From: Serinus canaria
Taxonomy: Eukaryota; Chordata; Aves; Passeriformes; Fringillidae
DNA: 64,000 nucleotides
Assembly: GCF_022539315.1 (NCBI RefSeq)
Contig: NC_066321.1
Span: 4,775,324-4,839,323, forward strand
Direction of reading: 5' to 3'
Numbering within the stretch: position 1 is the first letter of the stretch; every line of letters starts with the position of its first letter. The notes under the pieces are model-generated. The model was given only the letters and a program-made list of their open reading frames with translations, searched no databases and was not told the origin of the DNA. Made by a program: the position numbers and the translations under genes. This document shows positions 30,550 to 64,000 of the stretch, piece by piece.

Positions 30550-30889
30550 TATGGAAGAATTCTATGAGGTTTGTTCTGTTCTTTAGTTTCAGCACGTGTG
30601 TCTGCCCAGAGAGGTGCTGTCTAAGGGAGTAGAAGGAATGCCAGACTGTGTGGGCATGGGATGCACTGTGTCCTCAGAAAACCCCAACCAACCACATGAA
30701 CCAAAGCCACAAATGGAAAAGGGGAGAAGTGTCAGCTCCCCAGGGAAGCACTGCCCAGCAAATGCTGTGCAGGGCTCAGTCACAGAGGGGTGATTGCTCA
30801 CAGCCACGGGCACGGCTCGATAGCCCTGGGCTTGGTTGGCCTGGCTTGGATACCATCTTTAAAAAACTCCTTCCTTAGAAGTTATATAT

Positions 30890-31272
30890 TGTATTTGCAG
30901 GGATCCCCAACACAGGCAGGAATGATGAATCTGACTCCATGTTCTAAGAAGGCTAATTTATTACTTTATAATACTATAATTTATTAAAGAATACTAAACT
31001 ACTCTATACTAAAGAATACAGAAAGGATACTTACTCAATGCTAAAGATAATGACTTTTGGCCCTGATTGGCCAGAGAGTGAAAACAACTCACAGCAGAAT
31101 CCAATGAAACAATCAGCTGTGGGTAAACAATCTCCAAACACATTTCACATGTGAGCACAACACAGGAGAAGCAAATGAGATAAGAATCATTTTCCTTTTC
31201 TCTGAGGCTCCTCAGCCTCCCAGGAGAAGAATCTTGGGTGGAGGGATTTTTTCAGAGAATGTGAATGCCACA
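30890..31272 (-). mobile_element. Second solo LTR, same family as 2008-2414
   Basis: About 383 bp beginning TGT and ending ACA. It shares long stretches with the LTR at 2008-2414, including a GACTCCATGTTCT segment, the CTAATTTATTA region, the ACTATACTAAAGAATA region and a CCCAGGAGAAGAA segment. Its sense strand is probably minus (TGGCCA and AATAAA on that strand). The target duplication is imperfect: GTTATA follows the element at 31273, and GTTATA lies at 30881-30886, three bases short of the 5' end. The undisturbed target is seen in the duplicate at about 31517. Confidence 0.8.
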
Positions 31273-31403
31273 GTTATATTGTGGGGAAAGATTTCCTGTG
31301 ACACAAACCCCCTTTCTTTATGTTTTCCCTGTGTCTAACCTGTCCCCATGCTGGTGTCATTGCCTTGCTTTCAGTGGTGTGAGCTGGTTTCCTCTGGCCA
31401 CAG

Positions 31404-48786
<17,383 letters not shown>

Positions 48787-49199
48787 TAGGCACTTCCCTT
48801 TTACCCCACAACCCAGGCTTGACTTCAAGGATTGCAATACAAACCATGCACCCAAACTAAAGCAACCACCTTGCAGCCATTCCTGCAAATCTTTCATTTC
48901 CTTCTTTTCCTGCGTGCAGTAATGGCAGCCCTTCCAAATCTCGCTGGTGCACTCATTGCATAGCACAGTGCCAGAGCAGTCATCTTTTGGGGTTGCATTG
49001 TTATTCCTAATTCTTTGAATATTGGTGGGTTTTGCTTTGTTTTCCACTGTTTCTTACACACTATAACACCTGATGGGAGGGAATGGAAAAAGGGAGCCAG
49101 GCTCTTCTTGGTCATGTCGCTAGCAGGACAAGAGGTAACGGGCACTAACTGAAAAGCATTAAATTTGTCTTAAAATCTGAAAGATAACACTTTTTTACT

Positions 49200-49382
49200 G
49201 TCAGACACTGGAATAGATTGTCCAAACAGATCATGGAGTTTCTATCTGTGGAGGTGCTTGAAATTTCTATGGACATGGTCCTGAAAAATCTGTTCTATCT
49301 GGCCCTGCTCAAGTCGGGGATTATGTAAAGGGATTTTAGCAGGTCCCTTCCAACCCTAAAAATTTCTGAGATTGTATAATGC
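49200..49382 (+). mobile_element. CR1 LINE 3' end, old and diverged
   Basis: It follows the CR1 order: a TGGAATAGATTGTCC segment, TCTGTGGAGGTGCTTGAA, ATGGACATGGTCCTG, TGGCCCTGCTCAAG, then GGTCCCTTCCAACCCT and a decayed octamer TTTCTGAGATTGTATAA. More diverged than the copy at 48103. Confidence 0.82.
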
Positions 49383-49384
49383 AT

Positions 49385-49520
49385 TTCTTAAAAAAACACT
49401 CAAAAATCCTCAGGAAAAACAGGAAAAAAATCAAGCAAAAAAAAAAAAAAAAACCAAAAAAACCCCTCAAAACAGAAAACCCCACAAGTAATCAAACCAA
49501 CAAAGTAAACAAATCACCTC
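49385..49520. repeat. A-rich low-complexity tract
   Basis: A- and C-only stretches with a pure A-run at 49438-49453. It begins directly after the CR1 tail, although CR1 elements do not carry poly(A) tails. Confidence 0.85.
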
Positions 49521-52044
49521 CTCTCTGAAACTCCCCCAAGAAAACCAAACCAGCAGCAAAACCAAAACTCACATCCCTACAGAACTAGGAGTATTAAATT
49601 AATGTACGCTGTGTTTACAGTTATGGTTTTACAAGAGATGTATTTTTTAGCTGTAGAGGAGTTCCACTGTTGAAATGAAAAAGAATAGAAAACAAACCAG
49701 TTATGTCCCTGTCATTTCTGGAAGGTTCTTAAGTGGCCTGCTTTAAAATTAGTGTCTCAGCACTGAGAATCCTCCTCCTTACTCTGTTTGTCACAATGCT
49801 TTCTATTTCTGTCCTCAGATCATTTCTCTGAACCAAATCTCCTTTACTGAAATGAAAGGACAATACTTCTCCCAATCAGCTGTAGACATGAACACTCTTC
49901 TGCTCTGCAGTATCGTTGAGTCTGAAAACTCTTCTTATAGTCTCTCCTTCTTATCTCTTTGAGACCAAACAACTCTAAACTGTTCTGCTTTTTGTTAGTT
50001 TTTTGTTGTGTTTTGTTGAGTTTTTTGGTTTTTTTTTTTCCCCTAGTGGATTATGGCAGGGTTTTTTTTTTAGATTTCATTGCTCTTTTCTGAAGTGATT
50101 CTAGGGGTTAGATGCCCAAAAGTGGACATGTGTATTTCTGCTGAGGCCTTTGTGAAGCTGGTTAGGCTGAGAGAAGGTTTTTGTGAAGGGTGATTCTTTA
50201 TTCATCCTTGGGTAAATCTTGCCTGCTTCAAACGGGCCTGATTCTGCTGATACAAACTGATCTTGTGATCCTCTGTCATGCCCAGACCTTTGGCCATATG
50301 GCTACTAAATGGCCAGTTTTGGATTAGTTCTGTTTCATTGTGGGGTTTTTTTTCACCATTTATGTATTTTGGTAGCTCCACGTGGTAGCCATTGCTGATT
50401 TCAGTAATATTTTAAAAAAGATTTTCCTAGTTCTTACTTTTGTTTTGAATTGTAGTGCTTACTCTCATTTTGTTTTGAAACCAGCATTTCCTGCACTTAA
50501 ATTAAGGAGTTCAGCTAATAAAGAGAGTGAGAAGGAAAGTCTTTCAGCAGATTTGGCTTGATTGTCTTTTAAATTAGTGTGAGGAGGACCAGTTCATTGA
50601 TCAAAGCTTGCAATTCTCTGAGGATTTATACAAATATAAATGAAATAATAACCTGAACGTGATCTATAGTTTACATGGCCAGTGTGATAACATTGATCTC
50701 TTCTCAGCTGTTGCCATAGTAACTCCAATAGTTCTTTATGAGTTTGAAATATTTGCAATTATGAGCAGAATACACGTTACTAAATATACAAGAGCAAAAG
50801 CTAAATGACCATTTAAAGCAGTATCTATGTCCAGTATTAAAGTCAAATTAAAAAAAGGATAATACTTCAACTTGGGATTTTATTACTTGGATGCTCCCAG
50901 TTTTGTTCTGCAGTCACATTGCAAACTTTGGAAGTAGGAGATTTGGGACACCTTTCTGCTGAGATTATCAATTAATCTCTGCTTCCTGTGCTTCTGCACC
51001 CTGCACACAGACCAGGGTTCCTGTGCTGTTGGCATCACCCTCGCTCTGTGTTGTCTTCAAGTGCAAGAATAGGCAGAAAGGTCAAAGATAAAAGCTACTG
51101 AAATGTCAAGGATAAGCCTGCAAGACATCCTTTCATTTTAAATACCCTTTGTTTCCAGATGCATGTTAAACTTTAAAAAAGAGCCTGTGGATGGCTGAGT
51201 AGGTGAAAAATAGCTGGAGATTATTTTTAACCCAGTGTTTGGAACCATGTGCAGTTTACTGTTCTTGTCTAGATCGGGATGAGCAAGATCTGCTAATAAT
51301 AGTTGTTATTAGCATGAAAGAAGCAGAACATAAACACTTACTGCAGGTGCAAGAGCAGGCCAATAGTATTTACATAAATCCTGTGCATTCAGCTTCATCC
51401 TTTCCTTGGGAATTGGTAGCCAGCAAAAACAGGTTTGAGAGATACCTTGTTCACTCCTGAATACCAGATTTTTTTCTCTGTTAGTTCAACACCGTGTTGC
51501 ATATTTCACTTTTTGACACCTACAATTTCATGGTGAGTAAACAGCAGATCTATATGTGGCCATTGACAGTAATGTGCCTCATTTTAGAAGCATTTTATGA
51601 CCTGCCCAAATCCCTGCTCACTGTGGTATCATATTTTGGATCTGCACTTAGCAGCTTGCAGCTGTTCCCTTTGGTGTTTTCCTTTGTTTATATGCACTTT
51701 AGTTTGCAAACCTCATCACACTGCCCAAATGTGATTAAGAACGTTTTTCTTTAAGGAAACAACTCCATAAAATGCTGCCACCTTTTATCACCTAATAGAG
51801 GAGGATCCCCATATTGGCATCTTTACTAGATATTATTTAATTTATGATTGAAGCACTGCAATGTTTGTAATTGACTGGTTTGCTGAACAATCTTTATGTT
51901 CATGGTAGTTACCCATACAAGATAACCACACCAACTGCATCTCTGGGAAATAGCATTTAATGTGTTCTTTTCACAGATTTCACAGCTGTTTTTCTCAGGT
52001 TATCTTGTTAGGGGAATAAAAACCCTCTCATTTTTTCTCCACAG

Positions 52045-52170
52045 TCAATCACAGCTGTCCTGATGATCAGTTTAAGTGCCAGAATAATCGCTGCATTCCC
52101 AAGAGGTGGCTTTGTGATGGAGCTAATGATTGTGGAAATAACGAAGACGAATCAAATAAAACTTGTGCAG
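52045..52170 (+). CDS. LRP1B: LRP1B internal exon 10 of window: LDLa repeat 2
   Basis: The acceptor is TTTCTCCACAG/T and the donor GCAG/GTAAAA, phase 1 at both ends, 126 nt. It is one complete LDLa repeat: [26 protein letters not shown] and a C-terminal [11 protein letters not shown]. The usual DGSDE calcium motif is altered: Asn and Glu stand where Asp and Ser are normal. As I remember them, human LRP1 and LRP1B share this variant at the same repeat, so it is ancestral, not damage. The sequons NHS and NKT could be glycosylated. Confidence 0.97.
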
Positions 52171-59143
<6,973 letters not shown>

Positions 59144-61188
59144 TAATGCTTAATACTCGTGAGGTGAGGTTATCCACTGTATTCCTACCAGGAAAATAAT
59201 ATTGATTTACATGTCCTGTTTTCTGATTTACAATCTGAAATGGATGAGTTTTGAGATTACTTAAAGCTGAGACCATTCTCTATGATAGTGCATCACACCA
59301 AATACTTAAATAGAGCATTTAATAGTACTCCAAAGTTCAGGTGTTTTCTTCTCTTTCCCCCCTTTCTGGCCTTCATTCAAATAAGTTGAATGAAACAGTA
59401 TAGAATATCTTGAATATTTGAAGAATTACAACTACAGCACTGGAAATTTGAAGTGCAGTATTGGAAGAAAAACACATTTTTTGATTGTGTTTCAAACTAA
59501 TTTTTTTTCTCTAAGTATGCTACACTAAAAGGTGGGATAAGAATGTGGCAGTCATGCATGGGGATATGCAATGATATAAACAATAATGCTTAGATGGAAC
59601 TTTTTTTAAGGGAAAGTCTAGTTAAAGAAGAAATTAATATATGACAGCACAGTATTAATATTTTTGTGATTTCCATCAAAGCTTTGTGTGATATTAGGGT
59701 TAAAGCAACTTTCACAGCAATATTTAACGGCTTTAAAGTAGGAATATTGTTGCCATTGGTCAACTACAAATATTGAAGGTAGGGAGAACCCACTCTAATG
59801 CCTGTGTTACAGCTAAGCACAATAAATGTGTCAGAGGGGTTGTGTGATCTCTATCCAAAAGTACCTTGCTGTTCCTTCTCTTTTAAAGTTATAAAAATCA
59901 TGATGTCTTGAAAAAGAAATATGGAATGCTGAATCGTCTCTAAAAAAACCACATTTCCTTTTGTGTCCCAAAAGATGTGTAGAATAAGTAGCTGTTACAT
60001 GAAACTTTTTCTATAGGTACAAATGGATTACTCACTTCCAACAGAATGGTCTGTTTCCTGAAACTGAGAGATGGAAACTCTGATACAGGAAATAGAGCCA
60101 GGAGGAAGTGTGTTTCTAGTGCCTAAATGGGGAAAAGCTAACACCAGTCCAAATGGCTAAAGCAGAATCAATAGAGGCAAGAAAGGTGAATAAATCACAA
60201 TAGATGAGGTTTATTTTCATCAGCTGCATCTGGAAAGCTAATGAGGCTAGATATTATTACTTTAGTTAAGAGGAAGCAGAGATAGGTTAGAGGCAGTGTG
60301 GAATGCAAAATAGAATGTAGATTTTAGTTATTAGGCTTTGTTCCTTTCAGAAAAACTTGCTTCTTAGGCTGGACTTTGTTTTCTTACTTGTCCTGAATGA
60401 TTTTAGATACAGAGAATGGAAACCCCTTCTGATGGTAAGCTGAGATTTTCCACATACATCTGCCATAATAACAGGAAATAGCAGGGATTTAAATTCAGCA
60501 TAATTGTCTAAATGAGTTATTTTTTCAACAGAGAACTGGAACCCCATTTCCAAGCCCACACTCCAAGCTGCATTCCCTCATTATGTGCTTCTCTATGTTT
60601 GTAGGCAGGTTAAAGGAGGGCACTGTCTCAGTGCACAAGGTGAAAGGTGACTTCCCTGGCTGTCACACAGAAATACAGAAGAAAAAATTTCATCAAAAAT
60701 TTGCTAAATTCAAGGGTATATGGCTTTGATTTGAAGGAAAATGCAATTGTGCTTGTTTGTTGTTAGGAAACACCACTGGAGCAACCAGTTATGACAGTCA
60801 TCATTTTCTCTTTTGCAATATTCCTTCCTTCTGGAAGGAGCAGAATTTGGAGGAGGCATGTAGTACTGCACTGTAGCAGAAAACAGCAAAGGCAAATCAA
60901 TTTTTGTTTAGCTACTTTTCCATTTGTTCCATGTGGTTTGGACAAAGGAGTAGTAATGGGTTTATGAGAAATAGTTACTGGAATGTTTCAGAAGAAGGGT
61001 AATTTTCTCTGTGCATGATTCTGAAGAAATAATGCTGTCTGGCTTGTGCATTTATGGCAGCTGTTCTGGCTAATTGTCCCCTCAGAGACTGCTGGGTGGT
61101 GGCATCTGGTACAGAATGTGATGGGTCTGTGTAGGAGCATGTGTGTGGAGGGAGCTGAAACAGCCAGTACTTCAGGAGGGAAGGGGCA

Positions 61189-61312
61189 GCTGGTGAGAAC
61201 AGTAATAGCGACATGGTACTGCTCATTTTTTGCCTATTTCTTTCCATTTTGCTGGTGAGAACAGTAATAGTGACATGGTACTGCCCATTTTTTGCCTATT
61301 TCTTTCCATTTT
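61189..61312. repeat. Two-copy tandem duplication, 62-bp period
   Basis: Copies 61189-61250 and 61251-61312 both run from GCTGGTGAGAACAGTAATAG to TTTCTTTCCATTTT. They differ at only two positions (C to T in each sense: AGCGAC/AGTGAC and CTCAT/CCCAT), so the duplication looks recent. Confidence 0.93.
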
Positions 61313-61842
61313 ATGTCTGTAATTAGTAGCTGCAGGGTCTTTCCTTACTGTGGCTTTTGTGGCTTAGGTTGATGTGTCACAATGCCACAGGGGTGAGTGC
61401 CAAGCTACAAACCCGAGATTCGTCAGCATTCAGCCAAAAGGGATTTTCCTGCTAATAGGGGTGGTGATCTCAAGAACCCATTGTACCCATCTCCTTTTCC
61501 AATATTCAGTTAAGGATCTATGGCAGAGTGTATTCTAAGACTTCCAGAGATGGCCTTTTGGCATTTGCCTCTAGTACTGGAACATTTTATTCCTAACAAG
61601 TCATCTGTCTCCTTTGGATATTGAATGACTTACGGGTCCCTAAATGCATTATTTGTTGAGCAAGTATTATTTCATTGAGCAAAATACTTTGCTTATCCCC
61701 TTGAACATCTTCCATTTCTGTTTTGTGTCTTTACACCTTTGTTATTTTGGTTGGTCTTGCTGGAACCGTCCAGCCTGGGCAGTCCTTGAGCTGCTGTGTC
61801 CAAAGTCAGCCAAAATGCTGCAGGGTACTTGAGCTACCAGAT

Positions 61843-61960
61843 TTCACAATTGCTTTTCTAATTTGTTTTTTCAAAACCATCCCATGCTTCTTTGTAGTGG
61901 TTTCAGAATTGCTTTGCTATTTATTTTTTTTTTCAAAACCATCCCATGTTTGTTTGTAGG
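61843..61960. repeat. Two-copy tandem duplication, about 60-bp period
   Basis: Copies start at 61843 (TTTCACAATTGCTTT) and 61902 (TTTCAGAATTGCTTT), and both contain TCAAAACCATCCCATG and a TTTGTAG end. The period changes from 59 to 62 bases because the second copy has a longer T-run. Confidence 0.88.
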
Positions 61961-62805
61961 GATGTGTGGTGAAAAATCTACTAGAGGTTGCACAGCAGTA
62001 GGATGTGAGAAGGAATTCCTGATTGAGTTTGACTACTTTTGGGCTGCTGCTAGCCAATTATTTTCTGGTTTAAAATTAGATTAGGCTTCTTTTAAATTAG
62101 ACTAGATTAATTTAAATTGTACAAAGGTCCGACTTTCTATTTTAAATTCTGATTCTGTCTTCCAAAAATTATTACAGGCATGTACTTCAGCTCAATTTTA
62201 TGTACTACATAAATTTATCCTTTTTATTCCATCTCCCTTCTTTTCAGTTAGTAGTGCTGCACCAAGAGCAGAATCAGTGCAAGCTCACTTAAAATGTCAT
62301 CTAATTACTCTAATGATCATAATAAAGTACTTCTGTGAAGACAAATGCAAAAGAGCCATGAATACTTCAGTTTAGTAAGCAGTACATCTGAGCTGTAATG
62401 CTTATGTGTCATATTTACTGTTCTTTTTTGTTTTTTCAAGCAGCAGTTGATGGTATCCCAGCATTTTTGATGCTACTCTGAACTAGTTTTTTATACTTTG
62501 GTTTTTTGGGTTTTTTGGTATTTTCTGATTTTTTTCCTTACATGTAATAATATATTAGAGGGGAAAAAAGATTTAGTGGAAGGAAGCAGTATTGGTTTGG
62601 AATGGAAAATAAGGAACACACATAGAGGAAATCAAATAAATGGGTGCAGATCTGATGCTGGAAGATTACAACAAAAGAAACCCTGGTGCTGTCTGGATGG
62701 GGATTGTCAGAGTCCAGATTAGATTTGTGACCAAAGAACCTGGTGCTGAGGGAGGCTGGGAAGGAAAGGTTTTCCAGAAACAGGATGAGGAAATTGGTAG
62801 TGTTT

Positions 62806-62930
62806 TTTTTTTTTATCCATAGCTCATGGCCACATTGTTTTCTGTGGTATCAGCTCTCTTCTTCTTCTTCTTTAGGCCTGTTTTTTTTGTTGTTTTTGTT
62901 TTTTTTTGTGTTTTTTTTTCCCTTTCCTCT
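62806..62930. repeat. T-rich low-complexity tract
   Basis: T-runs at 62803-62814, a CTT trinucleotide run at 62859-62873, and mixed T/G runs at 62881-62918. Confidence 0.85.
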
Positions 62931-64000
62931 TGTCTCATCCAGGAGTCATTTATAAACATCTGCTTTCTACTAAAATCTTTAAATTGAGAAATGACCACAT
63001 TTTTGAAGCCATGTGATCCAGTCTAAGTCCAATGTGTGTTCTATGGGACAAGTGAGATCATAACCATCACAACATTATGTTAAATGTGTCAGATTGGAGC
63101 ATTCTGTAACATTGATGGGATGGAAATTGAATCCATGCTCTGGTTTAGGAAAGTGTTACATTACAGCTTTAGGCAGTAAGAATTAGCTGTAAGAGGAAAC
63201 AGTGCAATTAATGCTCCACCAAAGTCGTTTTCTTATGGTTGAAGATGTATTCAGCCAGAAAACCTCCTCTGTACAATAACCTGAGGAAGACTGAAATGGT
63301 GTATTAATAGTTAATTCTGTTGATAATATTTGCAGGAAATAAAAAGCATTGGAGAAGCACTAGGAACAGGCTTTCCCACATTTCTGCTCTCAGGCCTCCT
63401 GACTCACTGAGTTACACAAAAAGGCTTTGGAAAAGGGCAGTTACAGCTATTGAGGCAATTAATTTATGATGGGATTTTACTAAAGGGGTTCCTGGAAACC
63501 AGAAGTGTGAGTTTCACTAAGGGCCAATAAAGGAAAAATACTTCAGTGAATTTTAAGTAATGATTTCAAGACAGTCATAATATTTCATTAAGTCCATCTC
63601 TTCACGATCTTGGCAAAGATGAATTCCTTGAAAGTATATTCTACTTAAGAACATGTCATATCTCTCATAATGAAAGATGAATCTTTCATTATAAAACAAA
63701 TCTTCACTAAGGTACAAGAAAAGCAGGGAAACTGATTTTCTCTGTAAACCTTTGAATGCATTAAAGATTAAAATAACAGATTAGGAGCTCTACTGGAAAC
63801 AACTTCAATTTACTTTGGGTTATGGTTGGTTTGGTTCATGTTGGTGTTTTCCATTAGCTTGCATTCTACTGCTGTGTTATAGCAATACATAAAATCAATG
63901 ATCATTCAGGATAATAAAGAATAGGGACACTTTTTTGGAACACTTGTGATTGCATGCAATGATGAGCTGCATCCATATCATGCGTACAATTTTGTTCCCT

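Overview
The window is vertebrate nuclear DNA, almost certainly from a bird. It is mostly non-coding, with short exons that have GT-AG boundaries, several CR1 LINE tails ending in the ATTCTGTG-type octamer, and two short LTRs of a type I associate with songbirds. The songbird call is from memory of repeat families and is less certain than the bird call. There is no prokaryotic gene, operon, CRISPR array, RNA gene or gene start here.

One gene explains all coding sequence: 14 consecutive internal exons, plus strand, positions 25788-59054, of a giant LDL-receptor-family protein best matched to LRP1B (LDL receptor related protein 1B). The exons total 2306 nt. Intron phases agree at all 13 junctions, so they read as one open frame of 768 whole codons with a split codon at each end. 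The gene starts before and ends after the window. I distinguish LRP1B from LRP1 by wording remembered from the human proteins, for example [33 protein letters not shown] and [19 protein letters not shown].

Layout: 1-25787 is one very long intron holding a solo LTR with a 6-bp target duplication, a CR1 fragment, a 550-bp direct repeat pair, a GATA-type satellite and an AAAAT satellite. Exons 1-2 of the window (25788-28982) end one YWTD beta-propeller. The third exon (31646-31789) is an EGF module. Exons 4-7 (33649-41692) form a complete six-bladed YWTD propeller. Exon 8 (46532-46654) is a second EGF module. Exons 9-14 (48641-59054) encode six complete LDL-receptor class A (LDLa) ligand-binding repeats and the start of a seventh, matching the third ligand-binding cluster of LRP1/LRP1B. 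59055-64000 is intron. The product is a type I membrane endocytic receptor: LDLa repeats bind ligands with calcium, and the EGF/propeller blocks support ligand release and spacing.

The most notable local features are a broken tandem copy of the first EGF exon, itself split by an LTR (30853-31728), and a GC-AG intron whose GC donor at 55784 is confirmed by reading-frame continuity within an LDLa repeat. I found no undescribed biological system; the findings are genome-evolution and splicing observations.
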